A stretch of DNA of 64,000 nt from Microbacterium sp. SORGH_AS_0969. Lineage in GTDB: Bacteria; Actinomycetota; Actinomycetes; Actinomycetales; Microbacteriaceae. The stretch lies in contig NZ_JAUTAG010000001.1 in NCBI RefSeq assembly GCF_030818255.1, positions 1,054,001 to 1,118,000 of the forward strand, given 5' to 3'. The stretch's first letter is position 1, and each line of letters begins with the position of its first letter. The notes under the pieces were generated by a model. The model made no database searches, was not told where the DNA came from, and saw nothing but the letters and a program-made list of their open reading frames with translations. Of the stretch, positions 50,951-59,063 are shown one piece after another. The position numbers and the translations under genes are program-made.

Positions 50951-51402
50951 GCGGGCTGGAGTCGCTGTACCAGGAGCTGATCCTCGACCATGCGAAGAAG
51001 CCCCGCGGCTTCGGCCTCGTCGAGCCCGGTGCGCACAGCGCGACGGTGCACCAGCGCAACCCGGTCTGCGGCGACGAGATCACGCTTCGCGTCGACGTCG
51101 AGGGCGACCGCGTGGCCTCGGTCACGTGGGAGGGCGCCGGTTGCTCGATCTCGCAGGCCTCGGCATCCATGCTGGTGGCGCTCCTGCAGGAAGACGGCGG
51201 AGACGAGGGGATGCCACGCGCCGACGCCGAAGCCCTGATCGCGTCGTTCCGCGAGGCGCTGCGCTCGCGCGGCAAGATCCCCCTCGACGAGGAGACGTTC
51301 GCCGACGCCGCCGCGCTGTCCGGCGTCTCGAAGTACACCGCCCGCGTGAAGTGCGCGATGCTCGCCTGGGTCGCGCTCGAGGAAGGGCTGCGGCAGGCCT
51401 GA
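50947..51402 (+). CDS. sufU: SufU sulfurtransferase / Fe-S assembly protein
   Basis: A 151-aa SufU protein. LYQELILDHAKKPRGFG opens the family, and the three zinc/sulfur Cys are in NPVCGDEI, GAGCSISQASASML and RVKCAMLAW. The insertion between the second and third Cys that separates SufU from IscU is present. It accepts persulfide from SufS. The ATG overlaps the sufS stop by four bases. Confidence 0.94.
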   Translation: MSGLESLYQELILDHAKKPRGFGLVEPGAHSATVHQRNPVCGDEITLRVDVEGDRVASVTWEGAGCSISQASASMLVALLQEDGGDEGMPRADAEALIASFREALRSRGKIPLDEETFADAAALSGVSKYTARVKCAMLAWVALEEGLRQA

Positions 51403-51554
51403 GGCTGTGGCATCCGGATGTCCGCTCGCCAGCGCCCACGCCCACGCCGACACTCACGAGGGGACGCCGCGAGCCGACGCCGACGGCGGGCAGCGGATGG
51501 TCGGGCCGCCGGGGCGGCGATATCCTGCGACCACCACGGAGAGAGGCGGATGCC

Positions 51555-51989
51555 ATGGCCACCGGATTCAGCGCAGAAGAGCGCGCGGCGATGAAGCAGC
51601 GGGCCGAGGAGCTCCAGGCGATGAAGGGCCTGAAGGGCCTCGCGAAGCTCCAGAAGGAGAACGAGGCCTGCCTCGAGGCGATCGAGAAGCTCGAGGGAAC
51701 CGACCGCGCGATCGCCGAGCGTGTCCACGTCATCGTGCTCGAAGAGGCACCCCACCTGACCCCGAAGACGTTCTACGGCTTCCCGGCCTACGCCAAAGAT
51801 GGAAAGGTCGTGGTCTTCTACCAGCCGGCCTCGAAGTTCAAGACGCGCTACGGCACGGTCAGCTTCGACGACACCGCGCAGCTCGACGACGGCCCGATGT
51901 GGCCGGTGTCGTTCGCGGTGGTCGAGGTGACCCCCGAGGTGGAGCAGCGGATCCGCGAGCTCGTGCGGCGGGCGGCGCCCGCGGCCTGA
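51555..51989 (+). CDS. DUF1801/YdhG-like protein
   Basis: A 144-aa protein with a helical, Lys/Glu-rich N-terminus (EERAAMKQRAEELQAMKGLK) and a C-terminal half with LTPKTFYGFPAYAKDGKVVVFYQPASKFKTRYGTVSF, the pattern of the YdhG/DUF1801 group, one member of which (Fra) is described as an iron chaperone. An iron-related role would fit its place after SufS-SufU, but it is 152 bases away with its own GAGAGG site, and the link is only suggestive. Confidence 0.7.
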   Translation: MATGFSAEERAAMKQRAEELQAMKGLKGLAKLQKENEACLEAIEKLEGTDRAIAERVHVIVLEEAPHLTPKTFYGFPAYAKDGKVVVFYQPASKFKTRYGTVSFDDTAQLDDGPMWPVSFAVVEVTPEVEQRIRELVRRAAPAA

Positions 51990-52000
51990 CGCGCGGCACC

Positions 52001-52073
52001 GGAATCGGAGCGCGGCGACAGAATCGGAGCAGCGAGGCCGCGGCATCCGAATCCGCTACGTCGGTCCGATTCC
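52001..52073. repeat. GGAATCGGA/TCCGATTCC inverted repeat
   Basis: GGAATCGGA (52001-52009) and TCCGATTCC (52065-52073) face each other across 55 bases, with an extra AATCGGAGC copy at 52022-52030 between them. It lies between two convergent genes and may be a third intergenic repeat type or a terminator. Confidence 0.45.
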
Positions 52074-52124
52074 GCGTGCCCGGCCGAGAGGATGCCGCGA
52101 CCCTGAGGCCGCGGCATCCGGAGA

Positions 52125-53102
52125 TCACCCGATGACCACGCGCTCCATGCGCTCGAAGCTCTGCTCCATGCCGTCGACCATGCCCGTGGCAAGGACGGCG
52201 TCGCGGGTGGCGGCATCCGGATACTCGATGAGCAGCGTGACCAGGGTCGCGCCGTCCTCCTCGTAGAACGACAGGTCGTTGGTCGTGGAGGGGTAGTCGG
52301 TGCCGGTCATGTGCTCGGTCTGCACGATGCGGCGCGGCTCGTCGACGAGCAGCGTCTCGCCGTCGAAGCCGAAGGGCTCGCCCTCGGTGCCCTCCTCGGG
52401 TTCCCAGGCGATGCGGTACGTCCCCCCGACCGAGACGTCGACCTCGCTGACGCTCATGCGCCAGCCGTCGGGGCCGAGCATCCAGCGCCGCATGAGGTCG
52501 GGGTCGGTGTGCGCGCGCCAGACGAGCTCGCGCGGACCGTCGATGAGCCGCGTGATGCGCACGTGCTGGTCGTCGAGGATCTCGAGTCGCGTGCCCTTCC
52601 CCTGCGCGAACTCCCGCAGCCCCACGAGCACCGCGTCGAGCTGGTTCATCGCGAGCGTGGCACCCTCGACGGCGCCCATCGCGGTGAGCTGCTCGAGTGC
52701 GTCGAGCGAGTCGAAGTACGTGATGTTCGTCAGGCGGGACCCCGTATCGGTCTCGTCGAACGCGAAGGTCATTCGCATGGCGGGCATGCCCTCGATCGGG
52801 TCGCCCTCCTCGTCGAGGAACGAATCCACGACCTCGAAGCCGCGCGGAGCGTCGATGGCGATGAACTCCCAGCTGCCCCGGGCGATCTCACCGGTCGGGC
52901 TGGCCATCGAGTAGCGGGCACGGCCGCCCGGTTCGAAGTCGAAGGAGGCGAAGGTGGCCGGCCAACCGGGAGGTCCCCAGAAGCGCTCGAGCTGCCGCGG
53001 GTCGGTGAACACGGTCCAGAGCCGCTCGGGGCCGACAGGGAAGTCGGCGACCAGGGTCATGGTGAGCGCTTCGGCGTCGCTCTCGACGGATGTGACGGGC
53101 AT
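52125..53102 (-). CDS. Tandem SRPBCC (AHSA1-like) protein
   Basis: A 325-aa protein made of two AHSA1/START-like domains. The first (about residues 15-155) has FPVGPERLWTVFTDPRQLERFWGP and TNITYFDSLDALEQLTAMG; the second (about 175-322) has LIDGPRELVWRAHTDPDLMRRW and LIEYPDAATRDAVLATGMVDGM. Such domains bind hydrophobic ligands or act with ArsR regulators in a widespread two-gene arrangement. The gene is 19 bases after the ArsR gene in the same operon. The function is unknown. Confidence 0.86.
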   Translation of the reverse strand: MPVTSVESDAEALTMTLVADFPVGPERLWTVFTDPRQLERFWGPPGWPATFASFDFEPGGRARYSMASPTGEIARGSWEFIAIDAPRGFEVVDSFLDEEGDPIEGMPAMRMTFAFDETDTGSRLTNITYFDSLDALEQLTAMGAVEGATLAMNQLDAVLVGLREFAQGKGTRLEILDDQHVRITRLIDGPRELVWRAHTDPDLMRRWMLGPDGWRMSVSEVDVSVGGTYRIAWEPEEGTEGEPFGFDGETLLVDEPRRIVQTEHMTGTDYPSTTNDLSFYEEDGATLVTLLIEYPDAATRDAVLATGMVDGMEQSFERMERVVIG

Positions 53103-53121
53103 GACGGACTCCTTCGTCGGT

Positions 53122-53520
53122 TCAGTTCGTGGGTGGAGGGACGGATGCCGGGTCCCCGGCGTCTTCGAGGCCGGGATCCGCGGGCGCGGGTTCGGCCAAC
53201 AGGGCGTCGAGCCGGTCGATACGGCCCCGCCAGAGGTTCTCGTAGGAGCGGAGCAGTTCTTGCGCCCGCGCGAGCGCGGCGGGGTCGGCGCGCACGAATC
53301 GCACCCTTCCCTCCGCGCGTTTGGTGATGAGCCGCGCCTCGGCCAGCACGGAGATGTGCTTCGACACGGCGGCGAACGACATGGCGTACCCGGCCGCGAG
53401 CTCCGACACCGACTGCTCCGCGACGAGCGTGCGCCGCACGATGTCGCGCCGCGTCGCGTCGGCGAGCGCATGGAAGACGCGGTCGATGTCGGCGTCGTTG
53501 AGGAGATTTTGTTTAACCAT
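53122..53520 (-). CDS. ArsR family transcriptional regulator
   Basis: A 132-aa winged-helix repressor: ADATRRDIVRRTLVAEQSVSELA, then YAMSFAAVSKHISVLAEARL as recognition region and the wing ITKRAEGRVRFVRADPAA. It lacks the metal-binding Cys cluster of ArsR/SmtB, as expected for the SRPBCC-linked branch. It heads a two-gene operon with the SRPBCC protein. The palindrome over its start codon suggests tight autoregulation. Confidence 0.9.
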   Translation of the reverse strand: MVKQNLLNDADIDRVFHALADATRRDIVRRTLVAEQSVSELAAGYAMSFAAVSKHISVLAEARLITKRAEGRVRFVRADPAALARAQELLRSYENLWRGRIDRLDALLAEPAPADPGLEDAGDPASVPPPTN

Positions 53521-53526
53521 TTGGTT
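53515..53526. promoter_or_regulatory. Palindrome over the ArsR start codon
   Basis: AACCATTTGGTT has 5-bp inverted arms (AACCA/TGGTT) and includes the ArsR start codon on the minus strand. ArsR dimers bind sites of this kind; bound here it would cover the transcription or translation start. Confidence 0.5.
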
Positions 53527-53665
53527 GCACGTTAGCGCTCGCCGGACGAGGGCGCAACCGCGGAGCCGAAATTGTCGGGGATGCGCACTTGCTGCATTCG
53601 CAATGCTTCAAGTCAATCCCAGATCTTGGACGAGCCGAGGGCGCGCGGTGGCACCGGCATTTCAT

Positions 53666-53696
53666 GTAACTCGCAACCCGGGTTTCGGGTTACACT
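53666..53696 (+). promoter_or_regulatory. 28-bp near-palindrome and -10 before the winged-helix gene
   Basis: Positions 53666-53693 match their reverse complement at 24 of 28 bases (GTAAC at both ends, AACCCGGGTT in the centre). The -10 TACACT (53691-53696) overlaps its right end, and six bases later the GTG of the winged-helix gene begins, so the mRNA is probably leaderless and repressed from this site, most likely by that gene's own product. Confidence 0.7.
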
Positions 53697-53702
53697 AACC
53701 GC

Positions 53703-53981
53703 GTGAGTGGTAGCGTCGCTGCTAGGTCCAAGCTGTTGTTCAATAACGTGCATATGTTGCGGGTCGCGGGGGTCATCAGCCACGGGGACGACGTCGTCGA
53801 CTCGCAAAGGTTGCAGAGGGAGCTCGAGCTCGGGCAGTCGGCGGTGCAGCGTATCCTCGTCACCCTGGAAGGAGTGGGACTGATGGAGAGATTGGAACGT
53901 CAGGTCAGGACGGAGCCCGTCCGGTTCCGTCGGCTGCCGCACTCATTTTGGCGGGCAGCTCAGGAGCTCGCCGATGCTTGA
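53703..53981 (+). CDS. Small winged-helix DNA-binding protein
   Basis: A 92-aa protein with a MarR/IclR-like winged helix: LFNNVHMLRVAGVISHGDDVV, then QRLQRELELGQSAVQRILVTLEG as helix-turn-helix and ERLERQVRTEPVRFRRLP as wing. It is probably the repressor of its own operon. Its end overlaps the next gene by eight bases. Less GC-rich codons than the flanks suggest acquired DNA. Confidence 0.72.
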   Translation: MSGSVAARSKLLFNNVHMLRVAGVISHGDDVVDSQRLQRELELGQSAVQRILVTLEGVGLMERLERQVRTEPVRFRRLPHSFWRAAQELADA

Positions 53982-54561
53982 GGTGTTGGAGGTTCCCGGC
54001 GCATCTCGTCAGGCGTTCCGGCACATGGGGGTGTTCGACGGCGCGGAGCTGACGGTGACCTACACCGTGGACCCTGGCGAGCATGAGGCGCGAATTGACG
54101 CGAACGTTGGGGCGTTTGCGAACGAGTTTCTCCTCGCCGCGCTCCTCACCCTCCCCACGGACTGCATCGGGCCCGTGGACCCCCGTTTCGAGCGCGTACT
54201 TCGCAACCCCACTTCGTCGGCTGCTGCCACTGTCATCAGCGACCCCGACGGGGGTCTTTGGGCGCGACGCCGCATCGGCGCGGTCGTAGACGTCCTCGGC
54301 ATCGAGATCTCCTCCGCGACTCTCCAGCGCGGATGCTCCGTCGCGCATCGGTTGGCGGGCTACGGTCCGCGCACGGTGCATTCCTCACGCGCTGCGAACG
54401 CTCTCGCGCTCACGGAAGCATCCCACTACGGGATCGGTTTCATCGATGCCGACGGCCGCCGTCTGCTAGCGCCTGCAACCTTCGTCGCCGAGCGCTGGTC
54501 CTCAGCGCGATGGCGATTCGCGGAGCTCGTGTATGGCCGGCACCGCGACCTCCTCGGCTAG
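53974..54561 (+). CDS. Unrecognised 195-aa protein, coupled to the winged-helix gene
   Basis: The protein starts MLEVLEVPGASRQAFRHMGV and appears to be a soluble alpha/beta protein with a basic, aromatic C-terminus (ERWSSARWRFAELVYGRHR). I see no catalytic motif I recognise. It overlaps the winged-helix gene by eight bases, and its stop overlaps the end of the convergent frameshifted gene by four bases. The coupling suggests a two-protein module, for example a toxin or effector with its regulator, but nothing in the sequence proves that. Confidence 0.62.
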   Translation: MLEVLEVPGASRQAFRHMGVFDGAELTVTYTVDPGEHEARIDANVGAFANEFLLAALLTLPTDCIGPVDPRFERVLRNPTSSAAATVISDPDGGLWARRRIGAVVDVLGIEISSATLQRGCSVAHRLAGYGPRTVHSSRAANALALTEASHYGIGFIDADGRRLLAPATFVAERWSSARWRFAELVYGRHRDLLG

Positions 54562-55704
54562 GACGTCGTCGCCCACACCTTTTCGAGGATGTTGTCAACC
54601 TTGAGTGGGCGACCAATGTGCGACTCGAGCTGCGGGTAGGTGTCGAGCGCTCCGGCTACCTGACGAGCCCAAAGTGCTCGCCGGCCAGGCTCGTCGAGGT
54701 CGATGTAAAGCGAATAGAGGCTGTCGAGCGAGACGACGTTGTGGTTGTGCCCGATGCGACGTTCGGGCTCTTCGCCGTGCAGGCGGTCGAGGGCTTCACC
54801 GCGGCAGATGCTGCAGAAACAGTGAATGGGGTTGACGCCAGCGAACCAGTCGCGACGCATGTGTGTGGACCGAACAATCCGCAGCATGTCAGTGATCATC
54901 ATGTGCGGCGACATGTCTTCACGGTCGATGGCACCGCCTCGTCCGCCGACTGGCGTGAGGCGCCGCAGCTTCGGATACGACCCGATAGCAGAGGCGATGG
55001 CACCGTGGGCGAGCGCGTCGAACCCGACGAGGTCGGCTCGGTACGCAAGGACGGGGACGGTAGCCTCCTGGAAGATCTGACGGTACGCGCGGGCACGAGA
55101 CATGCTGCCGACCGGGTTGGTGGGGTCGGTGAACGTAAGAAGAACGGGGTGGCGGCTGCGGTTGATTACGGCGATGAGTTGCTTCGTGAGCTGCGGCTCG
55201 CTCAGCCATCCCGCGGCGACGGGGATCGCGAACAGCAAATCGGCGCGGTCGAGCTTGTTGGCCTCGCGCAGTGCAGCCTTGAGGGCGGCGGAGTCGTTCT
55301 TGCGGATCTGACCCGTCGGGGTGATGGCGAGATCGCTGTCCATCCGCTGCCAGTCGAGTTCGGCATCAAGTGACAGCTGGAACGTGTTGTCGCTTCCGCG
55401 GCGCAGGAACGGCTCGTCCTCTGTGGCCCAGTGAGTACTCAGCGCAAGGGGCTCGATGATGACGGGCAGGTTGGGGTTCGCGCGCCGGATTTGCTGGGCG
55501 AACTTCGGGGCGTCCCCTCCCAACTAGGAACGCGCCTCCGGCGAAAGCGCGGATGAGCCCGGCTTCATAACGCATGTTGACGCCGCACACGTGGAACTGA
55601 CGGTTTGCGAGCAGCGCAAGCGCATCACCGACTTCGACGGAGCGCGGCGCGAGGAACGCGCTGGAGGGGGCGGTGTTGGGGTTTTCGATGACAGTGAACA
55701 TCAT
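54558..55704 (-). pseudogene. Unrecognised TIM-barrel-like protein with CxCxxC motif, frameshifted
   Basis: ATG 55704 opens MMFTVIENPNTAPSS and reads to GGAFLVGR; there the frame breaks in a CCCC run at about 55515-55518 (one extra G on the coding strand). Dropping that base continues as DAPKFAQQIRRANPNLPVII to the stop at 54558, about 381 aa. The repeated pattern of strands ending in Pro (LPVIIEP, LLFAIP, HPVLLTFTDP, VPVLAY) suggests a TIM barrel. A late HCFCSIC is followed by His at +9, +19 and +21, a possible zinc site. The ATG overlaps the ImmA stop (ATGA). Confidence 0.65.
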
Positions 55705-56723
55705 GATGACTCCTGCAGGAAGGTATGCCTGAACTCGCGCGGGAACATGAAGGCACTGCTTGCAAGTTCATCGACGCTCGCGCCGGCGTCGATGCTCTTG
55801 CGGATGGCGGTTTCGAGCGCGGTCGGGTTTTCGCGCTCCGTAGGGTCGGGTTCGCGGCGATGCATCCCGCTGGTGCTCAGCTGGATGCTCCACGTGCGGT
55901 ACTCATCTTCGGTAAGTAGGTCGGTGTCACGACCGCGGCGGATGAGCGCGGCAAGCGAGACACCCCAGCGCTTCTTCAGCGGGAGGAGCGTTTCAAGGGT
56001 CGCGGGACTTGGCCATTCCGTCGCAAGAGAGGCGGCCGGGACGAGGAACTCGGCGGCGAACGCGTCGGCCTCCTTCTCCTGCGGTGCGTTGGCCTCAGAA
56101 TCGTGCATCACCGCGTGACCGAGCTCGTGAGCGACAGTGAACCTTTGTCGATCTGCGGGGACGTGCTCGCCGACGAGGATGACCGGCACCTCACCGTCCT
56201 GCCAGGAGGCGATGGCGTCAACTTGAATCGTCTCCAGCGGCCAGCGGAGCACGAGCACGCCGGCGTCTTCGAGAACGGCGACGAGGTTCTTAATAGGCCC
56301 AGCACCGAGCCCGAGTTCCTCCCGAACGTCCTGCGCAACCTCCTGGGGCGTGATGAAGCCGTCGTCGAGATCGTGGAGGGTCAGCGTGGTGCGCTGCTGA
56401 CCCATGAGGTCGCGCACGCGAAGCCGGACGAGCGAGAGCTCGGCGGCGACCTTTGTCACCGCCGCCTTTGGCGTGCTCTTGAGTTTGCGGTGGAAGATGC
56501 GGGCGGGGGCAGCCGAGGACGTCACCCCTGCGAACGCGGACACCGGAACCCCGAGCAGGTCAGCAAGTGCATCCCATTTCTCTTCGTCGAGGTCGGCCCC
56601 AGACTCTGCCTTCGACAGCGAGGCCTGCGAGATACCGGTCACCGCAGCCACCTCCGTCTGGGTCAGTCCACGCGAAAGGCGGAGGGCTTCGAGCAGCTCC
56701 CCACGGGCCTCAGCGTTTGTCAT
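55701..56723 (-). CDS. XRE-HTH and ImmA/IrrE metallopeptidase regulator
   Basis: A 340-aa fusion: an XRE helix-turn-helix (residues 8-62, LRLSRGLTQTEVAAVTGISQASLSKAESG) and an ImmA/IrrE peptidase domain with HEXXH in FTVAHELGHAVMHDSEAN and the downstream Glu in KEADAFAAEFLVPA. In this family the peptidase cleaves a repressor or controls its own HTH on a damage or phage signal. TATGCT stands six bases before the ATG, so the mRNA is probably leaderless. It is the first gene of an operon with the frameshifted CxCxxC gene. Confidence 0.88.
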   Translation of the reverse strand: MTNAEARGELLEALRLSRGLTQTEVAAVTGISQASLSKAESGADLDEEKWDALADLLGVPVSAFAGVTSSAAPARIFHRKLKSTPKAAVTKVAAELSLVRLRVRDLMGQQRTTLTLHDLDDGFITPQEVAQDVREELGLGAGPIKNLVAVLEDAGVLVLRWPLETIQVDAIASWQDGEVPVILVGEHVPADRQRFTVAHELGHAVMHDSEANAPQEKEADAFAAEFLVPAASLATEWPSPATLETLLPLKKRWGVSLAALIRRGRDTDLLTEDEYRTWSIQLSTSGMHRREPDPTERENPTALETAIRKSIDAGASVDELASSAFMFPREFRHTFLQESS

Positions 56724-56755
56724 GAATCTAGCATAGCAGAGAATATTCTTGACGC

Positions 56756-56768
56756 GTCATATGTGACA
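56756..56768. promoter_or_regulatory. Operator-like GTCATATGTGACA, copy 1
   Basis: GTCATATGTGACA, with arms GTCA and TGAC, overlaps the expected -35 of the ImmA/IrrE gene (18-19 bases before its -10). An identical 13-mer lies at 56881-56893. Binding here, probably by the XRE domain, would repress the gene. Confidence 0.55.
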
Positions 56769-56880
56769 TCTGGATCTAGGTTGGTAACCATGCAGCGATC
56801 CATACGGACGCGGCTGAGATGCATGATGGACACGCCCACGGATGCAGGTCGGCCTGGATGGCCTATTTGACGGAATTCGT

Positions 56881-56893
56881 GTCATATGTGACA
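56881..56893. promoter_or_regulatory. Operator-like GTCATATGTGACA, copy 2
   Basis: The second identical copy, extended to GTGTCA-N4-TGACAC (56879-56894), lies 125 bases from the first in the 287-base divergent region between the ImmA gene and the excisionase-type HTH gene. It could control the plus-strand promoter. The rest of the region holds no gene. Confidence 0.55.
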
Positions 56894-57010
56894 CTTGGGT
56901 CATGCGCATTCGTCGACGACGGTAAAAACCAGCAGTCCGCCGCATCACCCCACCCGCCGCATCCTCCAGCGGCCTTCCGCGCATCCGCCACAGGATTAGA
57001 GGAATCTTCC

Positions 57011-57403
57011 ATGCCTAGGCTCGACGCTTCCCGCGTGCCCACAACCGAGATCGACATCCTCGAGGAAAGCTACGACCGTCTCCCTGACGGCCCTCTGCGA
57101 GCCACTCTCGAGACGCTGTCGCATGCGCTCCGTGGCGGCCAGGACACCTTCGTCATGACAGAGAAGGACGACTTCACGCCGTCCGAGGCAGCCAAGCTCC
57201 TGGGCGTAAGCCGGACTCATCTCTACAAGATTCTCGACTCCGGGGCGCTTGCGCATCATGTCGTAGGGGCACGCGACCGGCGCATTGCTGCAACGGACCT
57301 TGTCGCGTACCGAGCCCGCATGCTTGCCACGCAGAAGCGGATGGCTGAGGCCGCGGCGCACACCGACGACCTCGACGACCTAGTGCTAGACGAGTTCGAC
57401 TGA
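57011..57403 (+). CDS. Excisionase-type HTH protein (antitoxin-like)
   Basis: A 130-aa protein with a MerR/excisionase HTH in the middle (residues 57-105): FTPSEAAKLLGVSRTHLYKILDSGALAHHVVGARDRRIAATDLVAY. The acidic C-terminus (AAHTDDLDDLVLDEFD) resembles antitoxins of PIN-domain toxin pairs, which use the same HTH. No PIN gene follows; instead an unrelated 361-aa gene starts 33 bases later. GAGGA lies eight bases before the ATG. Confidence 0.8.
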   Translation: MPRLDASRVPTTEIDILEESYDRLPDGPLRATLETLSHALRGGQDTFVMTEKDDFTPSEAAKLLGVSRTHLYKILDSGALAHHVVGARDRRIAATDLVAYRARMLATQKRMAEAAAHTDDLDDLVLDEFD

Positions 57404-57436
57404 TTCTGGCGTCGGCAACGTTCGTATGCTGGTGTC

Positions 57437-58522
57437 ATGGGGCGTAGCCGGCGAGTGACATTGCAATGCGCTGCCGAGGATCTGTCGTCCGGGTGGACCA
57501 CGCCGGCAGACTTCGACAACGTTCGCGAGCTGCGTGTCCTTGCCCAGAAGGCGGTGGCCGGGGACACCACCGACTCAGCCATCAGCCGACACCTCAGATT
57601 GTTGCCACCGCTCGCACTGCTCCGTCATCCGCTCGTTCACGCCTTCGACGAACAGTTCGCTGGGGACGACGACCGTGGGACCCTCCGCGAGACCATCAGC
57701 GCAGTCAACGACCATCAATGGTTCAAGCAGACCTACTCGGCGCGATGGCGCGGCGCCGCCGTCATCATCGAAAAGGCCGGGGTGAAGACGGCGTGGCTCG
57801 GCGCCGCTGGCTATCACCGAGCTGGATCACCGGAGGATTTCTACACGGAGTTCGCTCGCCGGTGTCGGGGCGGCTCCGATGGATTTCTTCCCCAGGCCGA
57901 GGACTTCAAGGTGGAAGCCGTTGAGGACAAGATCTCTCGCCGCGACGCGTGGAAGCTGCAGCTTCACCTGACTGCCCTCGTGCTCCTGAACACCGCGCTC
58001 AACGATCCCGAGAACTCGTACGACGTCATTGTGCTCTCCCCTTCGGGTCGCGAACTGCTGACCTTGGCCATGATGGTCGTGCATACCGATGTGGACGGAA
58101 CTGTCGCCCACGAGCTCGTCGTGGAGATCGTGCCTGCGGACTGGGAGAGCCCGCGCCTGTGCGAACAGGCGTCCATCATCGTGAAGAGCGCCATCGACCC
58201 TCAGTTCGAGACCTGGACGACTGCCCCCCTCCAGGACAACGCGGTTTCGCACTGGACGGTTCTGACGGAGGATACGATCACGTCGGCACGAGCCGTCGCG
58301 GAGTCCGGTGAGGTCGGACCTGACGCACGGCCGGGCGAGGTCCGCCTGGGCACAATAGCTCACTACGCGCGAAGGGACAACATCGCCTACGCATCCGTAC
58401 ACGGCGAAGCGGTGCAGGCGATGTGCGGACACTGGTTCGTGCCGACCGCAGACCATGAGCACAAGCCGCGTTGCGCGACATGTCGCGAAGAGTTTGAGCG
58501 GATACCGGTCAAACCCAAGTGA
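57437..58522 (+). CDS. Unrecognised 361-aa protein with C-terminal zinc-ribbon-like (DUF3039-like) end
   Basis: Most of the protein (VRELRVLAQKAVAGDTTDSA, FYTEFARRCRGGSDGFLP, DVIVLSPSGRELLTLAMMVV) belongs to no family I know. The last 60 residues, GTIAHYARRDNIAYASVHGE then VQAMCGHWFVP and KPRCATCREEFERI, follow the actinobacterial DUF3039 pattern and have three Cys and several His for zinc. TATGCT lies six bases before the ATG, so it has its own probable leaderless promoter. It follows the antitoxin-like HTH gene, so the two may form a unit. Confidence 0.7.
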   Translation: MGRSRRVTLQCAAEDLSSGWTTPADFDNVRELRVLAQKAVAGDTTDSAISRHLRLLPPLALLRHPLVHAFDEQFAGDDDRGTLRETISAVNDHQWFKQTYSARWRGAAVIIEKAGVKTAWLGAAGYHRAGSPEDFYTEFARRCRGGSDGFLPQAEDFKVEAVEDKISRRDAWKLQLHLTALVLLNTALNDPENSYDVIVLSPSGRELLTLAMMVVHTDVDGTVAHELVVEIVPADWESPRLCEQASIIVKSAIDPQFETWTTAPLQDNAVSHWTVLTEDTITSARAVAESGEVGPDARPGEVRLGTIAHYARRDNIAYASVHGEAVQAMCGHWFVPTADHEHKPRCATCREEFERIPVKPK

Positions 58523-58539
58523 TGCCGGGTGGATGAGCT

Positions 58540-58857
58540 ATGCCTGACGACCACAAGCTTCGACTCGGTGATGCCGTCGGAAGCGACAGCGAGACCTGGG
58601 TGCGGGTAGGCGTACGCCGCGGCAAAGAGGCGAAGCTCCGGCGAGACGGATCCTCTAACGACTGGCAGTTCCTGCCCGTACCCGAGTGGCTCGTCCACGC
58701 TGCCACCGCGCGACGCGACGTCGACCCCGGCCGACGAAGCCCCACCCTCGCAGGTGAAAACCATCCCGTCGCGCCGTTCGGCCATGTCGCGGAGTCCACG
58801 CCGCACATCGGGGTGAAGAGGACGATCCCTCGGAATCGTGATCTGTCAGCACCCTGA
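58540..58857 (+). CDS. Unrecognised 105-aa protein
   Basis: The ATG is 17 bases after the 361-aa gene, with GGTGG upstream. The product starts MPDDHKLRLGDAVGSDSETW and is hydrophilic, with a basic middle (RVGVRRGKEAKLRRDGSS) and no Cys or membrane helix. It may be the third gene of the same unit. Composition is typical of real genes here, but I know no relative. Confidence 0.5.
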   Translation: MPDDHKLRLGDAVGSDSETWVRVGVRRGKEAKLRRDGSSNDWQFLPVPEWLVHAATARRDVDPGRRSPTLAGENHPVAPFGHVAESTPHIGVKRTIPRNRDLSAP

Positions 58858-59063
58858 TACGCGTAAAACCCTGCGCGCGAAGGGTCGCCAGGAAAGTATC
58901 ACCACAAAGTTGCCCCGGGCCACTGGAAACCTCACGAGCTACGTGACATCCAGTGTCTTCTCACCTCGTTCCCGACAGGAGTCAACCCCGCCACCCGCGC
59001 TTCGCAGCGCGCCCGCGGCAGCGGCTGCGGGCTGCGGGCTGTGGGCTGTGATCGCGCGGATCT
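58858..59063. other. Right edge of the accessory stretch, no gene
   Basis: This 206-base gap lies between the last accessory gene and the dab regulator. Near 59020-59050 there is a run of short GCTGCGG/GCTGTGG repeats. I looked for direct repeats matching the left edge near 53.55-53.65 kb that could mark attachment sites and saw none. Confidence 0.4.

Noticed and set aside
54558..55704. Programmed ribosomal frameshift instead of mutation
   Set aside because: The junction (a G run after GTTGGGA) is not a classic slippery heptamer and has no clear downstream structure; a run-length error or mutation is simpler.
53540..59063. Integrated element with att sites
   Set aside because: No integrase, no tRNA gene and no matching direct repeats were found at the two edges, so only an accessory island is claimed.
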